A DNA stretch of 64,000 nt from Bog-756 sp963756515 (GTDB taxonomy: Bacteria; Actinomycetota; Acidimicrobiia; Acidimicrobiales; RAAP-2), in assembly GCA_963756515.1 (NCBI GenBank), contig CAVWNV010000002.1, positions 434,001-498,000 of the forward strand. Direction: 5' to 3'. The position numbers and the translations under genes are program-made. Below are positions 1 to 8,698 of the stretch, piece after piece. The notes under the pieces were generated by a model. It saw only the letters and a list, made by a program, of their open reading frames with translations. It was not told where the DNA came from and did not search any database. Position 1 is the stretch's first letter, and the number at the start of each line of letters is the position of its first letter.

Positions 1-597
1 GGGCAGCCAGCCCGCAGCCTCCATGATGCCGGCCAACTCGAGCTCGCCGCTGTGGTCGTTCAACGTCGTATAGCGGAACTCAGCGGTGTCACCGATCACG
101 GTCATCTCCAGGTCGAACACCGAGTGATAGAACGAGACCGCACTGGCATGGTCCCGGGTGTACAGCTCGAACCAGCTCGGGGCGCCGTGCTCGGCCAGCA
201 CGGTGAACCCGGGGAACGTGTCGGCCTGCCATATGCCGATGGTGGCGCCGGTCGGGTCGACGAAGACGCCCTGCGATCCCAGATCCGCTATCGGCATGGA
301 CGGGACAGTGATCTGGGCCCCGGCGGCCTCGGCCATCTGAAGGATCCGGGAGACGTCGTCGGTATTGAGGTAGATCTTCCAGGAGTCGTTGGGCGGCATA
401 TCGCCCATGGCCCCCATGGCCCCCGCCACGGGCACACCGTCCCGGGCGAACATGAAGTAGCCGCCGAACTCGGGGCTGGGCTCGAGCGCCTCCCAACCGA
501 AGAGGTCGCAGTAGAACGTGCGGCTGCCTCCGACGTCGGAGGTCCACAGATCGGTCCAGCACGGCGCCCCGATCGGAGTCTGCTCTCGGATGGACAT
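1..597 (-). CDS. VOC (glyoxalase/bleomycin-resistance fold) family protein, C-terminus cut by window edge
   Basis: The reverse strand encodes an open frame of 199 codons from an ATG at 597 that runs off the left edge. The start follows a strong AGGAGAGG ribosome binding site. The protein begins MSIREQTPIGAPCWTDLWTS and shows two successive VOC half-modules, the first with FYCDLFGWE (residues about 28-36) and the second with SWFELYTRDHASAVSFYHSV. This two-module layout is typical of actinobacterial proteins related to mycobacterial CFP30B. VOC proteins include metal-dependent lyases, dioxygenases and resistance proteins, so the substrate cannot be given. It is divergent from the secreted protein gene at 862. 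The family call is firm; function is unknown. Confidence 0.85.
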   Translation of the reverse strand, partial: MSIREQTPIGAPCWTDLWTSDVGGSRTFYCDLFGWEALEPSPEFGGYFMFARDGVPVAGAMGAMGDMPPNDSWKIYLNTDDVSRILQMAEAAGAQITVPSMPIADLGSQGVFVDPTGATIGIWQADTFPGFTVLAEHGAPSWFELYTRDHASAVSFYHSVFDLEMTVIGDTAEFRYTTLNDHSGELELAGIMEAAGWLP

Positions 598-861
598 GGC
601 CTCTCCTCGGTGGTTCCTCAGCGGTTCGGTGCACGTTCGGCACTCCGAATCATGGCCCAATCCGGCCCGCTCCGCGCCCATTGTGTACCTGCCCGCGCCG
701 GCGGAACCCGCCGCCCCTAGGGGTTCGGCGCCATGGTGAGCGGGATGATCTCGCCTCCGATCTTCGGCCGGGCCCGCGGTGTTCTGGTCGTGGTTCTGCC
801 CTACGATCTGTCGGGCCGGGGTTCGACCCCGCCCAACCGGACGAAAGTGGGGGGACAGAAG

Positions 862-1725
862 ATGGGGCGAGTGAGCGGGACGCGACTGGCGGTCGCAGGG
901 GTTGTCGGAGTGCTCGGGATCGGGACCGTCGCCGGCCTCGGCGGCATGGCCGGGGCTTCGGGCCCCTCACCAGCTGCACCGAGGTCTCATGCCTGGACCG
1001 AATCGAAGACGGCCGGACATGAGTCCGCCGGCGCGGTCACAACCGCGCACTTCAACTTCTCCGTGGCTCTCACCGGTCTGGCATCCGGGACAGTGACAGT
1101 GACCGGCTCGGGTCAGGCCGACGAGAGGAACCAAGCCGTCTCGCTGGACGTCAACATTCCTGCCGCGGCGGCCACGCTGATACCTGGGGGTTCGGCAACC
1201 CCTGAAACCGTCCAGGTCGTCCTGACCGGAGACACTGTCTACGCGGACATCCCCGGTCTGGCCACCCTCATCGGTGAGCCCTGGATCTCCGTGGCCCTGC
1301 CGTCCAAGACCGCCGCCCACCGCGGGGCGGACGGGACCAGGTTGGCGTCGGCGTTCGGCAACGTGGATGCCATCGTGGCCTTCGCCCAGGCCCATCACGC
1401 CACGGTTACGTCCCTGGGGAGCGCCACCGTGGACGGAGTACCGGCCGTCGGCCACAAGATCGTGGCCACGCTCTCGCCCAAGGGCCGGATCCACACGGTG
1501 ACGGCATCTCTCTGGTCCGGTGCATCCGACCGGCTCCTACAGGCCGACCTGACCACCTCGACAACGACCCCGGTGGGCCCAGTCGGCGTCTCGGCCGTGG
1601 TCAACCTGACGGGGTACGGCGCACCGGTGACGATTTCGGTGCCGCCGCCGTCGCAGGTGAAGGCCGTTCCCCTCTCGATGGTGGAGATGCTCCTCGGGAA
1701 GGGCCACGGCATCCCCCACCTCTGA
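862..1725 (+). CDS. secreted LppX/LprG-like protein without a lipobox
   Basis: The 287-residue protein starts at an ATG preceded by a purine-rich site (AGTGGGGGGAC). The frame is open further upstream, but only this start gives an N-terminus that looks like a signal peptide: MGRVSGTR followed by an Ala/Gly/Val-rich stretch to about residue 35. The mature part alternates beta strands and has the pattern of the mycobacterial LppX/LprG/LprA fold, with ANFSVALTG-like strands, then VYADIPG and a late VNLTGYGAPVTISVPPPSQV end. Family members carry lipids or lipoglycans across the envelope. Unlike those lipoproteins, no cysteine follows the signal peptide, so it is probably released or held by other means. 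A second protein of similar type follows at 1881. The fold assignment is moderate. Confidence 0.7.
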   Translation: MGRVSGTRLAVAGVVGVLGIGTVAGLGGMAGASGPSPAAPRSHAWTESKTAGHESAGAVTTAHFNFSVALTGLASGTVTVTGSGQADERNQAVSLDVNIPAAAATLIPGGSATPETVQVVLTGDTVYADIPGLATLIGEPWISVALPSKTAAHRGADGTRLASAFGNVDAIVAFAQAHHATVTSLGSATVDGVPAVGHKIVATLSPKGRIHTVTASLWSGASDRLLQADLTTSTTTPVGPVGVSAVVNLTGYGAPVTISVPPPSQVKAVPLSMVEMLLGKGHGIPHL

Positions 1726-1880
1726 CACCAGGGGGGGTGATCCGCCCCGACCCCGGTACTCCCAGCTCAAGAAGGCGATCACACCTGCCGATGCTGAGTG
1801 GGACTCGTGTCGCGGCGGCCTCACCCGATCCAGGCAGCCCCGCCGCGCGGAATCCGTAGGCAACCAGGGGAGTACCCGGC

Positions 1881-2684
1881 ATGAACACCGATGGGGGACA
1901 TCCTTACGGTTCGCTGCGCCTGGCCGCGTTGGTCATGACCTTGTCGCTGACCGTCTTGATCATGCTCGGAGCTGAAACGCCCGGTGCCGCGTCGGCCTCG
2001 ACATCGGGGGCCAGTTCGAAGTCTGCCGCTGCCATCATCGCCGAGGCGCGGGCGTCCATGATCCGAGCCGGATCGGTCCGCGCCACCGGCGGAGGGACCA
2101 CTTCGATCCCGGGCGTCGGAAAAGCCACGCTCACCGAATCGGACTATTCCAACGGGACGTCCGGAAGCCAGGTGTTGTCGATGACCTCCGATCGGGCGCG
2201 ACCGGGCCAACTTCCCTCGGCCACGACCCTGGACGTGGACGGCAGCGTGTATGTCGATGCCGATGCGCCTTTCTGGTCGAGCTCGGTCGGCCTCGACAGT
2301 GTCGAGGCGCTCCAGGTGGCGGACCGCTGGGTGCAGGTCCCGCGGAGCAGCCCTGTCTACGGGCCGGCCGCCGCCGATCTGACCATGCCCAGCCTCACCC
2401 AGGATCTGTTCAGCGGGAAGAGCTACCACAAGGGCGCCGTCAGGAAGATCGACGGCGTGCAGTCCGTCGAGATCACGTACACCAACTCCGGCCAGGATGC
2501 CGGACCGGTGACGTGCTTCGTGGCCGTCGGGGGCACGCACCTCCCGGTCTCGGTGGCCATCGGCGGACTGGTGCTCCACCTGGGGTCGTGGGGATCGTCA
2601 GAACCTCCGGCCGCCCCTGCTGGTGCCATACCGCTGCCTGCTCGAGCCACGCCGGAGCCGTCCGGCGCCGGCGTGGTGGCCTGA
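1881..2684 (+). CDS. secreted LppX/LprG-like protein (second copy)
   Basis: The 267-residue protein begins at an ATG preceded by AGGGGAG. It has a hydrophobic signal peptide (residues about 11-35, LRLAALVMTLSLTVLIMLG) ending in an Ala-rich region with no lipobox cysteine. The mature region carries the features of an LppX/LprG-type domain: a helix (AAIIAEARASMIRAGSVRA), several beta strands, TLDVDGSVYVDADAPFW, DRWVQVPRSS, and a DGVQSVEITYTNS strand. It lies 155 bases after the similar gene at 862 on the same strand, so the two look like a diverged tandem pair. A role in lipid handling or cell-surface binding is inferred only from the fold. The C-terminal 30 residues are Pro/Ala-rich. Confidence 0.65.
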   Translation: MNTDGGHPYGSLRLAALVMTLSLTVLIMLGAETPGAASASTSGASSKSAAAIIAEARASMIRAGSVRATGGGTTSIPGVGKATLTESDYSNGTSGSQVLSMTSDRARPGQLPSATTLDVDGSVYVDADAPFWSSSVGLDSVEALQVADRWVQVPRSSPVYGPAAADLTMPSLTQDLFSGKSYHKGAVRKIDGVQSVEITYTNSGQDAGPVTCFVAVGGTHLPVSVAIGGLVLHLGSWGSSEPPAAPAGAIPLPARATPEPSGAGVVA

Positions 2685-2855
2685 GCTGGCCTGGGCCCTC
2701 ACGTGGCCCGGTGACTCCGGGGCCGGGGCGGTAGGATGGCCCTGTCTCCCCGGGGTCGGCATCAGACCGTCGAGTCGGATACCGGGTACCCGGACCGAAG
2801 GGTCATTACCCGGCTCGGACGGGTGCGGGTGAGATCGGCGAGAGGAGTGGTGGCC

Positions 2856-3329
2856 ATGGCGGCATTCCGGCTTCACCGGGACGAGCGGGTGGCGTTGTTG
2901 CGAGGGGTCAGTCTGTTCTCGAGCTGCTCCAACGAGGAGCTCCGCCGCATCGCCTCGTTGGTCACGCTGCACGAAGCACCGCAGGGAAGCGTGCTGTCGG
3001 AAGAGGGCCTGGCCGGTCTGGAGTTCATCGTCATCGTGGAGGGTTCGGCCAATGCCACTCGCAACGGCGTCCGCCTCGCCCACCTCGGGCCGGGCACGTT
3101 CTTCGGGGAGTTGGCGCTGCTCGACGGTGGAACGAGGACGGCGACCGTGGTGGCGGACACCGACATGCGTCTACTGGTTTTCTCGCGTCGGGAGTTCTCA
3201 CAGTTGCATGCGTCCTCTCCCGGTGTGGCCTACAAGATGCTGGCCGAACTGGGCGCACGTCTCCGCCGGGCGGACAGCCTGTTCGACGGGGATCCGCCCG
3301 CCGGTTTGGCTTCCTTCCAGTCGATCTAG
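2856..3329 (+). CDS. stand-alone cyclic nucleotide-binding domain (Crp-like sensor without HTH)
   Basis: This 157-residue protein starts at an ATG after a GAGAGGAG ribosome binding site. It is one cNMP-binding beta-roll: LLRGVSLFSSCSNEELRRIA (about 12-31), then IVIVEGSANATRNG and the phosphate-binding cassette signature GPGTFFGELALLDGGTRTAT (about 75-94), where the Gly-Glu-Leu-Ala and the Arg-Thr pair are the ligand contacts in Crp. The usual C-terminal helix-turn-helix is absent, so it is probably a cyclic-nucleotide-responsive partner protein rather than a transcription factor. A class III nucleotide cyclase lies 1.6 kb away at 4908. Its stop codon overlaps that of the convergent glycosyltransferase gene in a CTAG tetranucleotide. 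Confidence 0.85.
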   Translation: MAAFRLHRDERVALLRGVSLFSSCSNEELRRIASLVTLHEAPQGSVLSEEGLAGLEFIVIVEGSANATRNGVRLAHLGPGTFFGELALLDGGTRTATVVADTDMRLLVFSRREFSQLHASSPGVAYKMLAELGARLRRADSLFDGDPPAGLASFQSI

Positions 3330-4666
3330 TCCTTCGCCCCACGGCCGCGCTGTCCGCTGCGGCCCCCGGTGGCACCTTCCGGCCGCGACCGGTTCGGGGT
3401 TGCCGCCACCAACTCCAGCTCGACCGCCACCTCGTCGCCTTGGTGCTCCGCGGCGATGAGCCTGGCCAGACGGGAGGCGTTGGTGCGGAATTTATCGTCG
3501 CCGAGTACCTCGTGGACGGCGCCACGGATGGCATCGGTCGACGCCGAGGGTGACAGTCGGACTCCGGCCCCGAGGTGGACGACACGGGCCGCGGTGTCGT
3601 TCTGGTCGCGTCCCATGGGGATACAGACCATCGGCACACCCGCGGCGAGGGCTCGCATCGTCGTCCCGTGGCCGCAGTGGGAGATGACGACCGATGCCTC
3701 GCTCAGGATCGCATGGTGGGAGGCCGACGTCACCACGTCCACGTTGGAAGTGGAGGCAACCACGGTCGGATCCAGCATCCGGCCCAGGGTGACGACGCCA
3801 CGGAGCGGGAGCGAGGAGAGGGCTCTCACGATCCGACGGAGCAGTGCCGCCTGGTTCTGGTAGGTGGAGCTGAGGCCGACCAGTACCAGCGGCTCGCGTC
3901 GGGAGTCCCGGGGGGCCTGCCAGGGCCCGGCCCAGCTCGGATCGTCGAGGACCGGACCGACGTAACGGGCGTTGCCCGGGGTCGATGCCGATGCGTAGTC
4001 GAAGGTCTCGCTGCTCAGGACGAGGATGCGATCGGCATGCAGCACCTGATCGTAGAGCGAGGTGAGCGGCCGGAGGCCCCGTCGAGCCCGGGACGCGTTC
4101 AGCGCCGGTAGTCCCTTCCGGCACACGCGGTTGATCACGCCCAGCACGGCGGCATCGCGGGCCCGGCCCACGGCCGTCCTGGCCGGTGGGAAGCCGGGAC
4201 CGAACGACGGGGCCCCCTTCGAGGGGAGGAGCCAGATGTTCGGCACCAGTGCCGCCACCGGTAGCCCGGCTGCCTCGGCCGCGACCATGGAGCCGAACAT
4301 GAAGGAGTCCGGTACGACGCAGTCGGGTTCGAACGCGGCGATGGCGTCGGCGGTGTCGTCGGCGAATTCGGCGGCCGGGCCGGCCAGCAGCCGGTCGCGG
4401 AGGCGCTGGAGCAGGACGAGCGGGTTCTTCGTCTCCCAGTCCTTCATCACGTCCTCGGTCGGGTCCAGTGTCGAGCGATGGGGGGCGCGCTGCCACGGCG
4501 AGAAGGTGCATCCGGCCTGCCGGGCGGACTCGTCGATCGTCGGGTCCGCCACTACGTGCACGTGGTGGCCCCGCTCGACCAGGCGCTGGGCCACGCCCAG
4601 TTCTGGCGGGATGTTGCCGCCTCCGTCCCACGTCGTCATCAAGAACCGACGGGTCGTCGTGCTCAT
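3326..4666 (-). CDS. UGT/MGT-type glycosyltransferase (GT1)
   Basis: The protein is 446 residues from an ATG at 4666 that follows GAGAGGAGATT. The frame is open for 61 codons upstream, but this start has the ribosome binding site and gives the family's normal N-terminus (RFLMTTWDGGGNIPPELGVA). The C-terminal half has the GT1 nucleotide-sugar binding segment around residues 330-357, SHCGHGTTMRALAAGVPMV followed by GRDQ, equivalent to the HCG and DQ residues of UGTs. The N-terminal half binds the acceptor. GT1 enzymes glycosylate small lipophilic molecules such as macrolides, flavonoids or sterols. The gene stands alone and does not border an obvious natural-product cluster, so the acceptor is unknown. 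The tail is Arg/Gly-rich and probably disordered. Confidence 0.88.
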   Translation of the reverse strand: MSTTTRRFLMTTWDGGGNIPPELGVAQRLVERGHHVHVVADPTIDESARQAGCTFSPWQRAPHRSTLDPTEDVMKDWETKNPLVLLQRLRDRLLAGPAAEFADDTADAIAAFEPDCVVPDSFMFGSMVAAEAAGLPVAALVPNIWLLPSKGAPSFGPGFPPARTAVGRARDAAVLGVINRVCRKGLPALNASRARRGLRPLTSLYDQVLHADRILVLSSETFDYASASTPGNARYVGPVLDDPSWAGPWQAPRDSRREPLVLVGLSSTYQNQAALLRRIVRALSSLPLRGVVTLGRMLDPTVVASTSNVDVVTSASHHAILSEASVVISHCGHGTTMRALAAGVPMVCIPMGRDQNDTAARVVHLGAGVRLSPSASTDAIRGAVHEVLGDDKFRTNASRLARLIAAEHQGDEVAVELELVAATPNRSRPEGATGGRSGQRGRGAKD

Positions 4667-4907
4667 CGTGAATCTCCTCTCATGGGTCGGGCCGGGCCCG
4701 ATCTCCCGCGTCGATCCACCCACCTCCGGCGCCGTCGACCTCGGCGGAAACCCCGACGACCGATAGTCGAAGTCTGAGGGCTCCACCGCGGGGTGTCGAG
4801 GTGGTTGGCCCCACGCGTCCGCTTCGTGGTGGCATCCCCTCTGTCCCACCCGGTGCCGCCGTGGCGACGACTGATCGGGGCCGCGGTGGATCCGGTAACG
4901 TCGAATC

Positions 4908-5972
4908 GTGGACGACCAGCGCCGCGTCCGGGAGATCGACGACTACCTCCGGTCCCTGGGCGCCACGGACGAGCAGATCCGGATGGGTTGGGCCGAGTCG
5001 CGGATCGTCCAATTGGCCGGCGACCTCGTCGTGGCTGAAGGAGCCCATCTGACCGGCACGGAACTGGCGGCGCGGGCCGGGTCCGACTCCGAATTGGTCC
5101 TCTCGCTCTGGCACACCCTGGGGGTGGTGGTTCCGGACGGGGACGCGCCCATGTTCACCGAACGCGACGCCGAGCTCACCTGCTTCCTGATCAGGGAGAA
5201 CCCGGTGGGATCCGACGGGCATGAACTGCTGCGAGTCCTGGGTGCCTCCCTGGCCCGGGTGGCCGAAGCCGCGGTCTCGCTCTACGTCCAGACCCAGGAA
5301 CCGGCCCAGGACGCCCGTGACGCCGACGTGCTGGCCTGGGCCAAGGAGCTGGTGGCGGTGAGCCTGGCCGCTCTCCGCCTCGGGGACTCGATGGGCTCCA
5401 TCTTCTCCCATCACCTGCGGGACGCCATCGATCGGCAACGCGTGGCGCAGATCGGAGTCAGCGAGCGGGCTCTGTATCGCCTGGCCGTGGGCTTCGTCGA
5501 TCTGGTCGGGTTCACGCCACTCTCGCTCCACACCGACCCCGTCGAGCTGCTTGCACTGGTGAGCGACTTCGAGGACAAGGCGTTCGAGGTGGCGTCCAAG
5601 CATGACGGACGGATCGTCAAGCACATCGGCGACGAGGTCATGTTCGTGGCCCTCGACGCGGCGTCGGGATGCGCCATCGCCCAGGAGATCACCGCCGCCT
5701 TCGGGGACGGCATCGAGCCCCGGGGCGGGGTCTCGTTCGGAGCGGTGATCGCCCGGCACGGTGACTACTACGGGAAGGTGGTCAACCTGGCGTCACGACT
5801 CGCTGATCTGGCCGTACCCAGTGAGGTGCTGGTGGACGCCGAGACCGTGGAGTCGGCGGGTGAGCGGGTGGAGTTCCGCCCGGCGGGGAAGCGCCTCCTC
5901 AAGGGCTACGACCATCCGGTGGAGGTCTTCTCCGTCGGCTCCGTCGGCTCCGTCGGCGTCGCGGCCGGCTAG
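4908..5972 (+). CDS. class III adenylate/guanylate cyclase with N-terminal regulatory domain
   Basis: The 354-residue protein starts at a GTG. Residues about 1-180 resemble the helical regulatory domain seen in mycobacterial Rv1264-type cyclases. The catalytic domain starts near residue 189 with VGFVDLVGFTPLS, which holds the first metal-binding Asp. It continues with the substrate Lys and second metal Asp in VKHIGDEVMFV, and the transition-state Asn/Arg in GKVVNLASRLADLA. All key catalytic residues are therefore present and the enzyme should be active, most likely making cAMP. No membrane segment is visible. The C-terminus carries a short SVG repeat. It is followed 13 bases later by a LOG-like gene, and a stand-alone cNMP-binding protein sits nearby at 2856. 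Confidence 0.9.
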   Translation: MDDQRRVREIDDYLRSLGATDEQIRMGWAESRIVQLAGDLVVAEGAHLTGTELAARAGSDSELVLSLWHTLGVVVPDGDAPMFTERDAELTCFLIRENPVGSDGHELLRVLGASLARVAEAAVSLYVQTQEPAQDARDADVLAWAKELVAVSLAALRLGDSMGSIFSHHLRDAIDRQRVAQIGVSERALYRLAVGFVDLVGFTPLSLHTDPVELLALVSDFEDKAFEVASKHDGRIVKHIGDEVMFVALDAASGCAIAQEITAAFGDGIEPRGGVSFGAVIARHGDYYGKVVNLASRLADLAVPSEVLVDAETVESAGERVEFRPAGKRLLKGYDHPVEVFSVGSVGSVGVAAG

Positions 5973-5985
5973 CACGGCCCCGACC

Positions 5986-6462
5986 GTGCCGGTCCAGATC
6001 GCCGTCGTCGGGGGAGCGGATGCACCGCCTCCGGTCGTCGCCGTGGCCGAGTCGGTGGGTGCCGCGCTGGCCGCATCGGGGGCGGTGCTCGTCTGTGGTG
6101 GCCTCGGAGGGGTCATGGCCGGCGCCTGTCGCGGGGCCAAATCGACCGGGGGACTGACGGTGGGCCTGCTGCCCGGGCCCCATCACTCCGACGCCAATCC
6201 CTGGGTGGACGTGGTCATCCCGACAGGCCTGGCCGAGGCCCGCAACGCCCTGGTCGTCCTGGCCGCCTCGGCCGTGATCGCCATCGGCGGCGAGTACGGC
6301 ACGCTCTCGGAGATCGCCCTCGCGCTCCGCTCCGGGGTGCCGGTGATCGGAGTGGGGACGTGGTCCCTCACGAAGCCGGGTGGCGGGTCCGACTCGGGGA
6401 TCGTGCTCATCGACGATCCCGTTGCCGCCGTCGCCGCGGCGATGCGGCTGGCGTCCGGTTGA
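5986..6462 (+). CDS. LOG/SLOG-type Rossmann protein (TIGR00725-like)
   Basis: The 158-residue protein starts at a GTG 13 bases after the cyclase. It begins VPVQIAVVGGAD and has the glycine-rich nucleotide-binding loop VCGGLGGVMAGACRGAKSTG (about 40-59), followed by GLLPG, ARNALVVLAASAVIAIGG and GEYGTLSEIALALRSG. The last is the PGGxGT-like motif of the LOG/SLOG superfamily (here IGGEYGT). Members include cytokinin-type nucleotide phosphoribohydrolases and ligand sensors. The strict PGGxGTxxE motif is altered (IGGEYGTLSE keeps the Glu). The tight spacing implies co-transcription with the cyclase, so a role in nucleotide signalling is attractive but unproven. Confidence 0.82.
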   Translation: MPVQIAVVGGADAPPPVVAVAESVGAALAASGAVLVCGGLGGVMAGACRGAKSTGGLTVGLLPGPHHSDANPWVDVVIPTGLAEARNALVVLAASAVIAIGGEYGTLSEIALALRSGVPVIGVGTWSLTKPGGGSDSGIVLIDDPVAAVAAAMRLASG

Positions 6463-6569
6463 TCCGCGGCGATTGCCGCCTCTACCTGCAGGTCCTCCAC
6501 TTCGGGAGCGAAGTTGCCTACACTCGTTCGTGCGGGTCGTCGGAGGTCGTCAGCAGAGGAGTTCCGGTT

Positions 6570-6746
6570 ATGAGGTCAACGGTTCGCCTGTTGTACGGCT
6601 ACTGCCCCACGTGTGGCACGGACGCTCTGATCGAGACGACCGAGTCGACGGCCGGTCCGCAGGAGTTGCGCCGGACCCGGATCACGCGGGTCGAGTGCAG
6701 CAATGTGGACTGCCTTCACTACCCCACGGTGCTGCAGGCCCGCTGA
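6570..6746 (+). CDS. small Cys-rich (zinc-ribbon-like) protein
   Basis: This 58-residue protein starts at an ATG preceded by AGAGGAG. It contains CPTC (residues about 12-15) and CSNVDC (about 43-48), spaced as a possible zinc ribbon, and ends HYPTVLQAR. I do not recognise a named family. The strong ribosome binding site and the paired cysteines support a real gene. It stands between the LOG-like gene and another small hypothetical gene, all on the same strand. It could bind metal or a partner protein; no function is assigned. Confidence 0.65.
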   Translation: MRSTVRLLYGYCPTCGTDALIETTESTAGPQELRRTRITRVECSNVDCLHYPTVLQAR

Positions 6747-6843
6747 ACGCCTCTCCGGCACCGTTGTCCGAAAGCGTGGGCATTCGAGCACGCTGAGTGG
6801 TGACACTCGACGTGGTCGTTCGCTCACCGTACAGTCGACTCCC

Positions 6844-7149
6844 GTGTCCATCCCGGTTGGCGAAGCGCAAGTCAGGGCGACGCTCGAGCGGGGCCACGAG
6901 CTCTTCGATCTCCGGTACTACGGATCCGAGGACATGGTGGTACCGGCATGGTGGCTTGGTGTCTTCGACCCTTCCGGCGGTCTGCGCCGGACGGCGGTCT
7001 CGCCCCGACCCGACCTCTCTCCCACCGAGTTGACCCTGTGGTTGCGCCCGCTGGTGGGGCGGGATGTGGCCGAGGAGCTGGTCCGGCTGGTCACCGAGGC
7101 CGTGGCCACCACCCGGTCCGAGCGGCGGACGGCGACCAACTCCCGGTGA
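6844..7149 (+). CDS. hypothetical protein
   Basis: A 101-residue protein from a GTG at 6844; the frame is open further upstream and the start is uncertain because no clear ribosome binding site is seen. It reads VSIPVGEAQVRATLERGHEL, then contains VPAWWLGVFDPSGGLRRTA, and ends in an Arg-rich tail. No signal peptide, membrane segment or known motif is visible. It sits 22 bases before the zinc dehydrogenase at 7172 on the same strand. Codon choice (G/C at third positions) matches the neighbours. I do not recognise the family. Confidence 0.5.
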   Translation: MSIPVGEAQVRATLERGHELFDLRYYGSEDMVVPAWWLGVFDPSGGLRRTAVSPRPDLSPTELTLWLRPLVGRDVAEELVRLVTEAVATTRSERRTATNSR

Positions 7150-7171
7150 GGGGCCGTTCGGGCGTGGCACC

Positions 7172-8215
7172 GTGACGACCGCGCCATCCGATCTGATGAG
7201 GGCGGCGGTCTACGTCGGTGACGGTCGAATCGACGTGGACGAGGTGCCGGTGCCGGAACCCGGAGCAGGCCAGGTCCTGGTGGAGGTGGCCGCGTGCGGG
7301 ATCTGTGGCTCCGACCTCCATCTGGTCCTGGAGAAGTACGCCAGGCCCGGCTCCATCCTCGGGCACGAGTGGTCGGGGATCGTGGTGGCGGACGACGGGG
7401 GCCGAACGGATCGGTCTGTTGGCGACCGCGTCGTCTTCGCCCCCACACCGGGCTGCGGCGTGTGCCGGCCATGCCGTCGTGGGCGACCTTCGGTCTGCCT
7501 GCGCCTCCCGGTGTCGGACATGCTCGACTCCCGCGGTGCCTACGCCCGCTACACGGCGGTGTCAGCGGCCAACACCGCGCTGGTCCCGGATTCGCTCTCG
7601 CTGCGGGCCGCGGCCCTGGCCGAGCCGACGGCGATCGCCCTCCATGCCGTGCAGCTCGCCGACGTGCGGCCTGAGGACCGCGTCCTGGTCACCGGAGGCG
7701 GCCCGATCGGACTGATTCTCGTGGCGGTGCTGCGGTCCATGGGCGTGGAGGACATCACCGTGACCGAACCCGTCGCCATCCGGCGGGACCGTGCCCTGGC
7801 CGTGGGCGCGGCCCGGGCTCTCACTCCCGGCGAGCTGGAGACGCCTCCGTCCGTCGGGGTGGTGGCCCAACCCTTCGAGGTGGCATTCGAGTGCTCCGGT
7901 CGGGGCCAGGCCGCCGCCCAGGCGCTGGGGCAACTCGATCGCGCCGGGACGCTGGTGTTCGTCGGTACCGGATCGGAACCGGCGCCGGTCAACCAGAACC
8001 GGATGATCATCTTGGAGCTCGAGGCCCTCGGCACCTTCAACTACAGCGCCGACGGATTCGCACCGGCCCTCGAACTTCTCGACGGCGGTACCATGCCCGT
8101 GGATCTTCTGGTCGAGGCCGACGACGTCCCCCTCGAGGGCGTGATGCAGGCCATGGAGCGGTTGGCGCGGGGGGAGACCGCCGCCAAAGTGCTCGTGAAT
8201 CCGGAGGCCACATGA
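7172..8215 (+). CDS. zinc-dependent medium-chain alcohol/polyol dehydrogenase
   Basis: The 347-residue MDR-family protein begins at GTG 7172; an in-frame ATG at 7196 is an alternative. Catalytic zinc ligands are visible in ACGICGSDLH (Cys), then GHEWSG (His-Glu). The structural-zinc loop is reduced to GCGVCRPCRRGRPSVCL. The Rossmann motif is VTGGGPIGLILVAVLRS. It is most like threonine or sorbitol dehydrogenases, but the substrate cannot be fixed. Its TGA overlaps the ATG of the VOC protein at 8212, so the two are translationally coupled, and that protein may act on the same metabolite. Confidence 0.88.
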   Translation: MTTAPSDLMRAAVYVGDGRIDVDEVPVPEPGAGQVLVEVAACGICGSDLHLVLEKYARPGSILGHEWSGIVVADDGGRTDRSVGDRVVFAPTPGCGVCRPCRRGRPSVCLRLPVSDMLDSRGAYARYTAVSAANTALVPDSLSLRAAALAEPTAIALHAVQLADVRPEDRVLVTGGGPIGLILVAVLRSMGVEDITVTEPVAIRRDRALAVGAARALTPGELETPPSVGVVAQPFEVAFECSGRGQAAAQALGQLDRAGTLVFVGTGSEPAPVNQNRMIILELEALGTFNYSADGFAPALELLDGGTMPVDLLVEADDVPLEGVMQAMERLARGETAAKVLVNPEAT

Positions 8216-8685
8216 GTGCCGACGACGGGAACCGCGACCGGCTGGGTCCGGTGATCAATCACGTGGCCATCACCGTGGACGCCGCCGTGCTGGACCAGGC
8301 CGGCCGGGCGGCACTGCTCGACTTCTACGGTGCCGTGTTCGGGTGGGTCGAGGGGGACAACAGCACGGAACGTGGCAATCCGCTCATCGTCTACACCGGC
8401 GCCATGCGCCAGTTCCTCTACCTGCTGCCGTCCTCGGAGGAGTACCTGCGAGCCCCCCGACTCGACCACTTCGGACTCGAGATCGCGTCCCTCGAGGAGC
8501 TGGTGGCCATCCTGGACCGCGCCAAGGCCTACCGCGACCGGGACGACCGGGTCACCGTCATCGATCTCGACGAGATGGTCACCCACGGCCCGAACTCCGA
8601 CTTCACGTTGACCAACGCCTATATCGGTTTCCTGATCCCGTTGATGATCGAACTCCAGCACATCGCCGAACGCCCGGCCGACTGA
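8212..8685 (+). CDS. VOC-superfamily protein
   Basis: The 157-residue protein starts at ATG 8212 with GGAGGCC upstream and overlaps the previous stop by 4 bases. VOC hallmarks are INHVAITVDA near residue 15 (metal-ligand His), LLDFYGAVFGWVEGD (about 39-53), RLDHFGLEIASLEEL, and a final LIPLMIELQHIAE strand that supplies the last ligand-position Glu. It is probably a metal-dependent lyase, isomerase or dioxygenase-like protein. The coupling to the zinc dehydrogenase suggests one small catabolic unit. The stop lies 13 bases from the end of the convergent dehydrogenase gene. Confidence 0.85.
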   Translation: MSADDGNRDRLGPVINHVAITVDAAVLDQAGRAALLDFYGAVFGWVEGDNSTERGNPLIVYTGAMRQFLYLLPSSEEYLRAPRLDHFGLEIASLEELVAILDRAKAYRDRDDRVTVIDLDEMVTHGPNSDFTLTNAYIGFLIPLMIELQHIAERPAD

Positions 8686-8698
8686 GGCTCCGTCACCG

